Below are positions 47,558 to 56,171 of a stretch of DNA of 64,000 nt, in pieces. The notes under the pieces were generated by a model. It was not told where the DNA came from. It saw nothing but the letters and a program-made list of their open reading frames with translations, and did not search any database. Source of the stretch: CAZYBO01 sp964645205 (GTDB taxonomy: Bacteria > Pseudomonadota > Alphaproteobacteria > Rickettsiales > SXRF01); assembly GCA_964645205.1 (NCBI GenBank), contig CAZYBO010000001.1, positions 397,259 through 461,258 on the forward strand, in the 5' to 3' direction. Position 1 is the stretch's first letter; each line of letters starts with the position of its first letter. The translations under genes were made by a program, and so were the position numbers.

Positions 47558-48514
47558 ATGACCATCTCCCCCACCGTCACCGTCATCATCGCCGCCTATA
47601 ACTGCGCCGCCACTATTGCGCGCGCGGTGGCGTCCGCGCTTGCCGAGCCGGAAGTGGCGGAAGTGATGGTGGTCGACGACGCCTCCACCGACAGCACGAT
47701 TGCCGCTGCAAAAACCGCCGACGACGGCAGCGCCCGCCTTAAAATCCTCATACAACACCAAAACGCCGGGCCTGCCGCCGCGCGCAACCGGGCAATCGCC
47801 CAAAGCGCCGCGCCGTGGATCACCGTGCTGGATTCCGACGATTTCTTTCTGCCGGGGCGCATCAGGGGTCTGCTCGCCTACGCGGAGCACGCCGATATGG
47901 TCGCAGACGATATGTGGCAGGTGTCCGAGCACGACATAGACGGCGCCCGCCGCCTGTTGCTGGGCGAATCGCTGCAATCGCCGCAAACGGTGGGCTTCGA
48001 GGAGTTCGTACTTTCCAATGTTACCAGAGCCGGGCATAACCGCCGCGAGCTGGGCTTCATCAAACCGCTCATGCGCCGGTCGTTTCTCGACGCGCATACA
48101 ATCCGCTACTGCGAATCCATGCGCCTCGGGGAGGATTTCGAGCTATATGCCCGTGCGCTCGCGCTGGGTGCGCGGCTATTGCTGGTGCCCGCGCAGGGCT
48201 ATGTTAGCGTCGTGCGCAAAGATTCACTTAGCGGTCGCCACAGTGAAACAGACCTGTTGCGCCTGCGCGACTGCAACACCGACCTGATGGCGCTGCCAAA
48301 TCTCAGCGCCTCCGCGAAAGACGCGCTGCATCGCCATTATCTCAGCGCCGATTGCCGTTACCAGTGGCGCATGCTCATCCTTGCCGTCAAGCAGCGCAAT
48401 GCGCGCGCGGCGCTGGCGGCGTTCCTGCGTCCCTACCCCGTGCCCCTTTATCTCTGCAAACAACTCGCACAGCAGGTATATCTGCGCAGCATGAAAGGCA
48501 GGAAACACGCATGA
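47558..48514 (+). CDS. glycosyltransferase family 2 (ExoU-like)
   Basis: The 318-residue product has TVTVIIAAYNCAATIARAVASAL, VVDDASTDSTIAAAK, QNAGPAAARNRAIAQSAAPWITVLDSDDFFLPGRI and MRLGEDFELYARALALGARLL. It is similar in organisation to the GT2 at 37095-38030. Its stop overlaps the exosortase start as ATGA, tying polymer synthesis to the protein-sorting genes in one operon. Confidence 0.92.
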   Translation: MTISPTVTVIIAAYNCAATIARAVASALAEPEVAEVMVVDDASTDSTIAAAKTADDGSARLKILIQHQNAGPAAARNRAIAQSAAPWITVLDSDDFFLPGRIRGLLAYAEHADMVADDMWQVSEHDIDGARRLLLGESLQSPQTVGFEEFVLSNVTRAGHNRRELGFIKPLMRRSFLDAHTIRYCESMRLGEDFELYARALALGARLLLVPAQGYVSVVRKDSLSGRHSETDLLRLRDCNTDLMALPNLSASAKDALHRHYLSADCRYQWRMLILAVKQRNARAALAAFLRPYPVPLYLCKQLAQQVYLRSMKGRKHA

Positions 48515-50043
48515 CACGCATACTCCTTATCGCCTGCACCGCCCTGCTTGCGTTTTCCTATCACGGCATGGCGCCCCATCTTTTCGCCGCATGGCAGACG
48601 GACGAATACAGTCACGGAATGCTGATTCCGTTTCTATCGCTACTCATGGCATGGCACATCCTTGTCGATAAACGCCCTGCCCTGCGCCCCTCATGGTGGG
48701 GTAGCGCGCTGCTGCTACTCGGCGGGTTTTTCCTGCTGGTGGCGATGCTCGCGGCATTTCCGAGCGCGGCGCATTACGGGCTTGTCATCTCACTGGCGGG
48801 GTTGTGCCTGGCGTTTCTTGGCGTAGCCGCCACGCGCGCCGTAGCACCCGCCTTCATTTACCTGCTGTTCGCCATCCCGCTGCCTAACCTGCTTTACACC
48901 AGCCTTTCGCAACATTTGCAGTTGCTCTCCTCCACCCTCGGCGTGGTGCTGCTCGACCTTGCGGGCATCCCCGTCTATCAGGAAGGCAACATCATCGACC
49001 TCGGCCACTATAAATTACAGGTGGTGGAAGCCTGCAGCGGCCTGCGCTACCTGTTCCCGCTGGTAAGTTTCGGCTTCCTCGCCGCCTACCTGTTTGAAGG
49101 CCGTTTGTGGATGCGCGCGGTCATCCTGCTTTCCACCATTCCCATCACCATCGGCATGAACACGCTGCGCATCGCCTTGATTGGCATCACCGTCACACTC
49201 TGGGGGCCGGAAATGGCCGACGGGCTGCTGCATGAATTTGAAGGCTGGGTAGTATTCATGCTGTGCGCGTTGCTGCTGCTCGGTGAAGTGTGGTTGCTCT
49301 CGCGCATCACGCCCGGCGGACGTTTCAACCTGCGCCTGTTCAGCCTGCCTTCCGGAAATGCTATCGCCGGAACGATCCCCCTGCGCGCACCCGTGATTGC
49401 GGCCTGTGCCCTTTCCGCTCTGCTTGCGGGCGTATTCGGCACCGGCATCCTCGACGAGCGCCCTGAAATCGTCCCGCACCACCCGCCCTTCGCCGCCTTC
49501 CCCGCCGCACTCGACGGCTGGCGCGGCCACCAGCGCAGCCTTGAGCCGGACGTATTGCAGGAATTGAAACTCAGCGATTACCTGCTCGCCGACTACACCC
49601 GCGACGGCGGCAAAACATCGGTGAATTTCTACATGGCTTACTATGATCGCCAGCGCATCGGCTCCATGACGCACTCGCCCTCGCACTGCATCCCCGGCGG
49701 CGGCTGGCAGGTCGTGAGCAAAACCATGAAGCCGGTTGCACTTGCAGGCGGCATGACTATCGCGGTGTCGCGCCTGCTCATCCGCAAGGGCAGCGTATCG
49801 CAAATCGTCTATTTCTGGTTCGACGAGCGCGGCCGCATCATCGGCGATACGGATTACGCGAAATGGTACCTGCTGGTGGATTCCATCACCATGCAACGCA
49901 CCGACGGCGCGCTGGTGCGTCTTGTCACCCAACTTTCACCGTCAGAAACCGAAGCTGACGCCGAAAAACGCCTGGACGGTTTCCTGTCCGCCGCCTATCC
50001 GGTTATCCGCAATTTTATCCCGCAAGGAGATGCACCTCAATGA
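48511..50043 (+). CDS. exosortase fused to EpsI domain (XrtD-like)
   Basis: Exosortases cleave PEP-CTERM-like C-terminal signals in the inner membrane. The start at 48511 overlaps the GT2 stop by 4 bases. The 510-residue product has about eight TM segments with the catalytic triad C175 (VVEACSGLRYLFPL), R220 (MNTLRIALIG) and H241 (LLHEFEGWVVF). From about residue 350 it continues into an EpsI (DUF3485) domain with LDGWRGHQRSL and HSPSHCIPGGGWQV. The substrate signal downstream is IPLPA-type, which fits a VPLPA-CTERM-specific exosortase. Confidence 0.92.
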   Translation: MTRILLIACTALLAFSYHGMAPHLFAAWQTDEYSHGMLIPFLSLLMAWHILVDKRPALRPSWWGSALLLLGGFFLLVAMLAAFPSAAHYGLVISLAGLCLAFLGVAATRAVAPAFIYLLFAIPLPNLLYTSLSQHLQLLSSTLGVVLLDLAGIPVYQEGNIIDLGHYKLQVVEACSGLRYLFPLVSFGFLAAYLFEGRLWMRAVILLSTIPITIGMNTLRIALIGITVTLWGPEMADGLLHEFEGWVVFMLCALLLLGEVWLLSRITPGGRFNLRLFSLPSGNAIAGTIPLRAPVIAACALSALLAGVFGTGILDERPEIVPHHPPFAAFPAALDGWRGHQRSLEPDVLQELKLSDYLLADYTRDGGKTSVNFYMAYYDRQRIGSMTHSPSHCIPGGGWQVVSKTMKPVALAGGMTIAVSRLLIRKGSVSQIVYFWFDERGRIIGDTDYAKWYLLVDSITMQRTDGALVRLVTQLSPSETEADAEKRLDGFLSAAYPVIRNFIPQGDAPQ

Positions 50044-52451
50044 AGAAGCGTTGGAAAATACTACTGGTAGCAACCGTTGCGCTCGGGGCGGCAACGCTAT
50101 TCATGCGCGAAACGCCGGAAGAAAAGGAAGCGCGGCATATCGCTCGCGGCAAAGTGCTGTTCGAGCAGGGTGAATACCGCAAGGCGCGCCTCGAATACAA
50201 GAACGCGGCGCAAATTTCGCCTACCGATCCCGAAATCGCTTATCGCTGGGGGCTGGTAGATGAAGCTGAAGGCGACATACGCAGTGCCTACCTCGCCTTT
50301 TCCCGCGCGGTTGACCAGAACCCGCGTTTTCACGCCGCCATCCTGAAAATCGCGCATTACCATCTGGTGGCAGAGAATATCGAAGAAGTGCAAAAACGCG
50401 TAGACGCGGTGCTAGCCGAAGCGCCGGATAACGCGGAGGCGCACGCGCTCAATGCCGCGCTGTTGCTCCGCAAGAAAGACTATGAGAACACGGAAAAGGA
50501 AGCGCGTTTCGCCTTATCGAAAGACCCCGCGAACGTCACCGCCTATTCCGTGCTCACCGGGCTTGCTATGGCGAAAGGCGACATCGAAGCCGCCGGAACC
50601 ACCGTGGATGAAGGCATCGCGCGTAACCCGAGAAATATATTGTTGCCGTTGCTGAAAACAAAAATCTACGAATCGCCGCTCAACGTGGAAAAATTCCGCG
50701 AGGCCTATCAATCCATTTTCAAACTGAGGCCGGATAAATCGCAGTTCCGCGTCGAATACGCCGAAGCGCTGCTGCGCGCAAACAAGCCCGAAGAGGCAGA
50801 AACCGCGCTGCGCGAAGCCTCTGCCGCATTTCCCGCCGACAAACAGCTTAAGCGCAAGCTGATCGCCTTTCTGGATAAGCAGCGCGGGATAGATGCCGCC
50901 GAAAAGCAAATCCGCGAATACATGCAGGCGGACGCGAAAAACGACGAACTCTATTTCTGGCTAGCCGACTTATATATAGCGCATAACGACATCGACAAGG
51001 CCGTGGCGTTGTTCGAGCAGATCGTTTCAAAGGATCCGGGTAACAAGCAAAGCCTGAATGCACAGGCCTCGCTCGCCCGCATCAAATTCAACAAGGGCGA
51101 TAAGGATACGGCGGAAAAAATGATTACCGCCATCCTCGAAAAATCGCGCAACAATAAAGAAGCGCTCTATATCCGCGCCGGTATCGCCGCCGACCATGGG
51201 CAATATCAGAATGCAGTCACCGACCTGCGCAGCATCATCCGCGACAACCCGCGCTCAAAGGACGCGCTGCAACTGCTGGCCGAAGTATTGCTGCTGCAAG
51301 GCTACACCGATCTGGCGATGGAAACGCAGAACCAGCTCATGGATCTCGACCCCGCCAATTCTGCCGTGCGCGTGCGACTGGCGCAAATGTACACCATGAA
51401 TAACGATCCGCAAGGTGCGCTAAAGCAGCTCGACATCGTCACCAGAACCGCCCCGAACTATCCCGTAGGCTGGGAAAACAAGGCGCGCAGCGCTATCGCC
51501 ATGAAGGACTTCGCCACCGCCAAAGCCGCCATCGAAATTCTCGGCGCAATGGAAGGGCAAGCCATGACCGCCTCATTCCTCACCGGGCAGATCGCCGCCG
51601 CGAATGGTAAAAGCGACGATGCCATTGCGTCCTACACCGCGATCATCAGTGCCGACCCGAATTCCCCGCTTGCGGCACACGCGCTCTATTCCATGACGCA
51701 GGCGACGAAAGGCGATAAGCAAAAGCTGGAGAAACTTGTCACCTATCTCACATCGCTCAAAACCGATAATGCGTATGTCAGCACCATATTGGGCGAATCC
51801 TATATCCAGCTTGGGAAGCCGGAGCTGGCGAAAGCCGCCTTCGATACGGCGATTGCCAACAAGCCGCTCGATCAAGCGCCCTATCTCAACCGCGCCAAGA
51901 TGCACATGGCAGACAAAAAAGGCGACGAAGCGCTCGCGCTGCTAGCGGAAGCAAACAAAGCCCTGCCGGATGACCGCCGCGCGCTATTGCTGAAAGCGAG
52001 CATACTGCGTGTGCTCGGGAGATATAAGGAAGCGGTCGCACTTTATGAAGATATCCTTAGAAACAACCCCGCCGTCGATGAAGCCGCTAATAACATGGCC
52101 GCGATTATCGCCGACTATTTATATGATGATGCCGACATGCTTAAAAAGGCCGAACAAGCTGTTGAAAAGTTCCAGCGTTCCGAAAATCCGCTGGTTATGG
52201 ATACGCTTGCATGGGTCTATTACCGGCAGGGTAAATTCAGCGAAGCGAAGGATATGTTTACCCATATCATGACACTGGATAGCAAGTTACCGCCTGAAAT
52301 ACATTATCATTACGGGGCTGCGTTGTGGAAATCCGGCAAGATCGCCGAGGCAAAAGCGGAATTGCGCCAGTCTGTGACAGGCAACACAGACTTTACAGGT
52401 TTGGAAGATGCAAAAAAAATACTGGCTGAAATAGAAAATACTAATAAATAA
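50040..52451 (+). CDS. prsT: PrsT-like TPR protein of the exosortase system
   Basis: The 803-residue product has an N-terminal membrane anchor (MKKRWKILLVATVALGAATLF) and is otherwise a continuous array of about 20 TPR repeats. It matches the large TPR proteins (TIGR02917, PrsT) that accompany exosortase and exopolysaccharide loci. It probably scaffolds the export or sorting machinery in the periplasm. It overlaps the exosortase stop as ATGA. Confidence 0.9.
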   Translation: MKKRWKILLVATVALGAATLFMRETPEEKEARHIARGKVLFEQGEYRKARLEYKNAAQISPTDPEIAYRWGLVDEAEGDIRSAYLAFSRAVDQNPRFHAAILKIAHYHLVAENIEEVQKRVDAVLAEAPDNAEAHALNAALLLRKKDYENTEKEARFALSKDPANVTAYSVLTGLAMAKGDIEAAGTTVDEGIARNPRNILLPLLKTKIYESPLNVEKFREAYQSIFKLRPDKSQFRVEYAEALLRANKPEEAETALREASAAFPADKQLKRKLIAFLDKQRGIDAAEKQIREYMQADAKNDELYFWLADLYIAHNDIDKAVALFEQIVSKDPGNKQSLNAQASLARIKFNKGDKDTAEKMITAILEKSRNNKEALYIRAGIAADHGQYQNAVTDLRSIIRDNPRSKDALQLLAEVLLLQGYTDLAMETQNQLMDLDPANSAVRVRLAQMYTMNNDPQGALKQLDIVTRTAPNYPVGWENKARSAIAMKDFATAKAAIEILGAMEGQAMTASFLTGQIAAANGKSDDAIASYTAIISADPNSPLAAHALYSMTQATKGDKQKLEKLVTYLTSLKTDNAYVSTILGESYIQLGKPELAKAAFDTAIANKPLDQAPYLNRAKMHMADKKGDEALALLAEANKALPDDRRALLLKASILRVLGRYKEAVALYEDILRNNPAVDEAANNMAAIIADYLYDDADMLKKAEQAVEKFQRSENPLVMDTLAWVYYRQGKFSEAKDMFTHIMTLDSKLPPEIHYHYGAALWKSGKIAEAKAELRQSVTGNTDFTGLEDAKKILAEIENTNK

Positions 52452-52634
52452 CAACAAGATAATTACAATCACTCTTAACGCTTGCACCAGTATCGGTTAA
52501 TATTTATGAAAAAAATATAGTTTATCGCAATATTATTATTGTTTTTCTACATAAGCCTTGATACTAACTGTCAACATTGTTTAAGAACTTTAGCACTAAC
52601 CCACTAAATAAATTTTTTTGTAAGGCAGATACCA

Positions 52635-53294
52635 ATGAAAATTCGCACTCTACTCGCAAGCGCTCTTGCAGCTTTCCTGAGCCTTGCCGCAACCAACGCC
52701 GCTCACGCGACCGTTGTTGATTTCAGCGGCTCCAACGTAAACATGGGCACAGTTGATTACGGTCAGTCGGGCACCATCACCGACATTTACGCCGCACTGT
52801 TCTCCCTACCGCCGAACGTAGTCGGCCAGGGCGAAGCATACGGCTTCTTGCCTGCCAACAGCAAGATCACCTTCACCTACACGCTGACCGGCCTGCATCA
52901 GGGTTCGCTGCAGAGCTACGGCAGCTACAGCTACATCGATGGCGGCCTGCTGTATGATGGCAGCACGCTTTCCGATACTGCCGGCCCTGTCAATGTTGAC
53001 GTAGGCACGATCGACGGTTCGCCTTCGCTCCCGCTTGTACTGTCCACCGCCAACCTCACCGTAGTTGATCCGGGCACCAGCACCGGCACCACCACGATCA
53101 CCAACAACTCAAACAGCTTCGCGCAGTTCCAGACGATGTTCCTCGGCATCCTGCAGGGTCTGCCGCCGGGAGTTGGCATCATTCACTATAACGTTTCGGC
53201 TATCCCGCTTCCCGCGGCGCTCCCGATGTTCGGCGCACTGCTCGCCAGCATGTTCGGCTTCGCTCGCTTCCGCAGGAAGAACGCGGCCGCCTAA
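52635..53294 (+). CDS. VPLPA-CTERM-type sorted surface protein
   Basis: The 219-residue product has a Sec signal peptide (cleavage near AHA-T, residue 27) and a Ser/Thr/Gly-rich mature part. The tripartite C-terminal sorting signal is IPLPAALP followed by a hydrophobic helix (MFGALLASMFGFARF) and a basic end (RRKNAAA). It is the only CTERM protein in the window and lies right behind the exosortase and PrsT genes, so it is the likely dedicated substrate. It is followed by a strong terminator. The mature domain family is not recognised. Confidence 0.9.
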   Translation: MKIRTLLASALAAFLSLAATNAAHATVVDFSGSNVNMGTVDYGQSGTITDIYAALFSLPPNVVGQGEAYGFLPANSKITFTYTLTGLHQGSLQSYGSYSYIDGGLLYDGSTLSDTAGPVNVDVGTIDGSPSLPLVLSTANLTVVDPGTSTGTTTITNNSNSFAQFQTMFLGILQGLPPGVGIIHYNVSAIPLPAALPMFGALLASMFGFARFRRKNAAA

Positions 53295-53311
53295 ACAAAA
53301 CGGTATCTGCG

Positions 53312-53347
53312 AAAAAAGCCGCCCTGTTCATTCAGGGCGGCTTTTTT
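53312..53347. terminator. bidirectional Rho-independent terminator
   Basis: An A6 tract, the stem GCCGCCCT/AGGGCGGC with an 8-base loop, and a T6 tract lie between the convergent CTERM gene and the AT3-SGNH acyltransferase gene; the end touches the stop region of the latter. Confidence 0.92.
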
Positions 53348-55298
53348 ATTTCGCGTGGCGCATGACCAGTTCGCCCAGCTTGATCCTTGAGGCCAGCAGG
53401 CGTGAACCGTCATAGGACAAGTGGCCTGCATCGCGGTAAAGCGGTGTGCCTTCTAGCTCCGTAGCGCACTGTCCATCTGAGCACAGCGCCTCATCGAAAC
53501 GGATGACATCAACATGCTCTTCCGCAGAAAGACGTTCGAGGAAATCAAGCATGGCGCCCTTAGCATCCGCATAGTGCCCCGTGGATACCCGGCAATCGTC
53601 CGGCGCGCCCCAAAACACAAGCTGGGTCGCTTTACGCTCAAGGCAACTACCGATATTAAAATCCGACGTAGGCGGCGGCGCCACGATCACGACTTTTTTG
53701 CCAAGCGCCCGTATTGCTCTGATCGTAGTTTTCATTGCCGTTAATGCTCTGCCAATATCCGGCTCTCGTTCAGTAAGCGCGCCGTTTCCCCGCAACAGCA
53801 CTGTCCATTCCTGAAACGCCGCCGTTCGCCGCGGATCAACATATTTATTAAATTCACCCGATAACAGGACGGTTTCAATCGAATGAGCCTGCGACAGATA
53901 CTCCAATACGGATTGATTAAATTTCATACAGCTTTCCGCCCATTCACGCGGGAAGGATTTTGCTGCATTTACAGGCGCCATATCTATGAGTGGTGCGCAC
54001 GCGCTTCGCGTAGCCTGCATTATTCCCGTATCAATACTGACAACCAAGCCGGGAACCAGATGCATGGCAGTAGAGTCACCCCATACCAGCAGCTTAGGTG
54101 AATTTTCACTGGCACATTCTGCTTTCGGCGAAAAATTTTCGATAAATTCACATGAGACCCCAAGCCCGAAATTAGGCCTCCTGATAAAGGCATAATCTTT
54201 TTCTGCACCGTCGCGTGGCATCGCCAGCGGCATAGCCACCAGCATCACCGACATACCCAAAACCGCAAATACGGAACTTCTCGCAAGCCGTATCTCCGCA
54301 TGGCGCATCGGTTTCTCCACATAACGGTACAGTAGGAACCCAAGCAGCGCCGCCAGCGCAAGGGTGGCAACGTTCCCCCACATGGATGGATTGCCCACAT
54401 AGACGCTGTTAAGGAATGCGAACACAGGCCAGTGCGCGAGATACAACGAATAAGAACCGTCACCCACCTTCGCAAGTGCCCGCATCGGAAGCGCCGCATT
54501 CAGTTTCTTATTATGCGCAAGTATCACCGCCAGCGTCGCAACGCAGACGATAAGCGCGCTCTTACCCGGATGGTAATAACCGATGGGGAAAATCGGGATC
54601 AACACGAGTACAGCCACGCAAGGCCACAACAACGCTGCAACTACGCGCCGGGTAAATGCGCCGTTCCACGTCGCCAACGCGCCTACAGAGCCGATCGCCA
54701 GTTCCCATGCACGCGCAGGCAGCAGGTAGAATGCGGCGCTCTGGTCGCTGCGTACCAGCACGTAACAATAAGTAAGGCTGGCAAAAAACACCATGCCTGC
54801 ACCGGCAAGCCAATATTTTCTTGGGGTAAAGACCATAGTGGCGGGGATGAGTAGATAATACTGCTCCTCTATCGCGAGCGACCAGATGTGCAGAAGCGGC
54901 TTAAGTTCCGCCGAGCTTTCAAAATACCCCGTCTGGAAATAGAGCACGATGTTGGCGGTAAACGTTACCGCGCCGAAAAGCTGCTTGCCGAAATCCGCCA
55001 GCTCGATCGCGTTCAACAGCAGTGGCGACAAAAGCGCCGTAACAAAAAACGTCGCATAGGCCGCAGGCAGCAAACGCTTCGCACGACGAAAATAAAATGC
55101 CCTGAAACTGAAATCCCCGCGCCCGATCGCGTCAGCGATCAGCCGCGTGATGAGAAATCCCGATATGACAAAAAAAATGTCTACACCAAGATACCCCCCC
55201 CCTTTAAAAAGCTCGATCTTTGCGTGGTTTAGCAAAACCAACAGCACCGCGTATCCACGCAATGCCTGTATATCTGTTCTAAAGGATGCCGTGCGCAT
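53346..55298 (-). CDS. acyltransferase-3/SGNH fusion (OafA-like) with G9 tract
   Basis: OafA-type proteins O-acetylate surface polysaccharides. The 650-residue product begins RTDIQALRGYAVLLVLLNHAK (catalytic His at 25) and continues GYLGVDIFFVISGFLITRLI, about ten TM segments, then a periplasmic SGNH esterase-like domain with LLVWGDSTAMHLVPG (Ser) and YRDAGHLSYDGSRLL (Asp-X-X-His). Codons 33-35 (Gly-Gly-Gly) are encoded by nine consecutive G on the coding strand (55194-55202). The start codon lies only about 21 bases from the left end of the genomic island. Confidence 0.93.
   Translation of the reverse strand: MRTASFRTDIQALRGYAVLLVLLNHAKIELFKGGGYLGVDIFFVISGFLITRLIADAIGRGDFSFRAFYFRRAKRLLPAAYATFFVTALLSPLLLNAIELADFGKQLFGAVTFTANIVLYFQTGYFESSAELKPLLHIWSLAIEEQYYLLIPATMVFTPRKYWLAGAGMVFFASLTYCYVLVRSDQSAAFYLLPARAWELAIGSVGALATWNGAFTRRVVAALLWPCVAVLVLIPIFPIGYYHPGKSALIVCVATLAVILAHNKKLNAALPMRALAKVGDGSYSLYLAHWPVFAFLNSVYVGNPSMWGNVATLALAALLGFLLYRYVEKPMRHAEIRLARSSVFAVLGMSVMLVAMPLAMPRDGAEKDYAFIRRPNFGLGVSCEFIENFSPKAECASENSPKLLVWGDSTAMHLVPGLVVSIDTGIMQATRSACAPLIDMAPVNAAKSFPREWAESCMKFNQSVLEYLSQAHSIETVLLSGEFNKYVDPRRTAAFQEWTVLLRGNGALTEREPDIGRALTAMKTTIRAIRALGKKVVIVAPPPTSDFNIGSCLERKATQLVFWGAPDDCRVSTGHYADAKGAMLDFLERLSAEEHVDVIRFDEALCSDGQCATELEGTPLYRDAGHLSYDGSRLLASRIKLGELVMRHAK
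55194..55202 (-). repeat. poly-G tract (9) in the OafA-like gene
   Basis: Nine C on the plus strand (nine G in the coding strand) near the 5' end of the acyltransferase gene. A gain or loss of one base would stop translation soon after. Tracts of this kind drive slipped-strand phase variation in surface genes of other bacteria. Confidence 0.85.
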
Positions 55299-55319
55299 AT
55301 ATGATTACAATACTCCAGA

Positions 55320-55338
55320 TGGCTGGGGACTAGGATTC
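55320..55338. repeat. attL, left attachment repeat of the island
   Basis: A 19-base copy of the tRNA-Gln 3' end, lacking one G (C on the tRNA strand) of the run of five. Otherwise it is identical to 63926-63945. Confidence 0.88.
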
Positions 55339-55396
55339 ACATTATGGCAGCAAACCGTTAGTGGCTCTAGTTAGATACCGATGTGACCTTCTAACC

Positions 55397-55415
55397 TACC
55401 CCCAAATCTACCCCC
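55397..55415. promoter_or_regulatory. candidate integrase arm-type sites, left side
   Basis: TACCCCC occurs twice (55397-55403 and 55409-55415), spaced by 12 bases, within 80 bases of attL. The same heptamer occurs three times beside attR. Such repeated arms are usual for P4/lambda-type integrases. Confidence 0.5.
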
Positions 55416-55588
55416 GAAGCCATTTTATTACTGTGATTGCCAGTATCATAAGTCATATGACAACGCCAAATATCTTAACATTTTAATAACAGGTATGGGG
55501 GCATACAGGGGGACAGGCGGGGTATCGGGTATATTGTATATGTGGTCGTGTGAAAATCTCTCAAAGATAGATGTAAACCGCCTATGGG

Positions 55589-56152
55589 TTAGTACGCGCT
55601 AGCAGGTAACAATCCCCATTTCCTGTACGCTTCATCATTGTAACGGACAAGACTACCTCCCGGCAGATTATCATGGTGGAATTGCGGAATAGCAGCTTTA
55701 AGAGGCTCTTGTTTAAAGGGGATATGAATTACCTTCGCCGTACCATTATCTATCCGCTTGGCTAAAGCTAAAGGCCACCATGCGCGAAGGTTTGCTGCGT
55801 TCTGAATATAACTTTGGCCGGGATATGCAGCGATAATAGGTATCTCACAGGTATCCACGGCATACGCGATTTCCTCGGGCACCCAATCATCATCAAACCG
55901 TGTTTTATCGCCTATGATAAGCACCATATTGCATGAATTGCGTAGTCTTTCCTTAATACGTTCTCGCAGAGTACTACGTAGGCTGCTATCTCGAACAGCG
56001 GCGGTCTTGTCATGACTATTAATCATTTTAAATTCGATGTTGTCATGCTCATGCCACGCAGTCAGTAACCGATAATATTTCATATCGCTCTGGCTTGGGT
56101 CTGCGTTTCCTTCTGCGTGAAAGGCTACGTAGGTACCGTTTCTGTATGCCAT
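55589..56152 (-). CDS. thsB: ThsB-type TIR-like protein (Thoeris)
   Basis: Thoeris ThsB proteins sense phage infection and make a nucleotide signal from NAD. The start at 56152 is chosen because GGGGGAG lies just upstream; a longer frame would overlap thsA. The 187-residue product has the TIR-like (DUF1863-type) layout: a first strand GTYVAFHAEGN, a central RDSSLRSTLRERIKERLRNSCNMVLIIGDKT and the catalytic region DDDWVPEEIAYAV with the candidate Glu at 94, then IPIIAAYPG. It lies 19 bases downstream of the macro-domain gene on the same strand. Confidence 0.8.
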   Translation of the reverse strand: MAYRNGTYVAFHAEGNADPSQSDMKYYRLLTAWHEHDNIEFKMINSHDKTAAVRDSSLRSTLRERIKERLRNSCNMVLIIGDKTRFDDDWVPEEIAYAVDTCEIPIIAAYPGQSYIQNAANLRAWWPLALAKRIDNGTAKVIHIPFKQEPLKAAIPQFHHDNLPGGSLVRYNDEAYRKWGLLPASAY

Positions 56153-56171
56153 CTCTCCCCCTATGAGCAAA

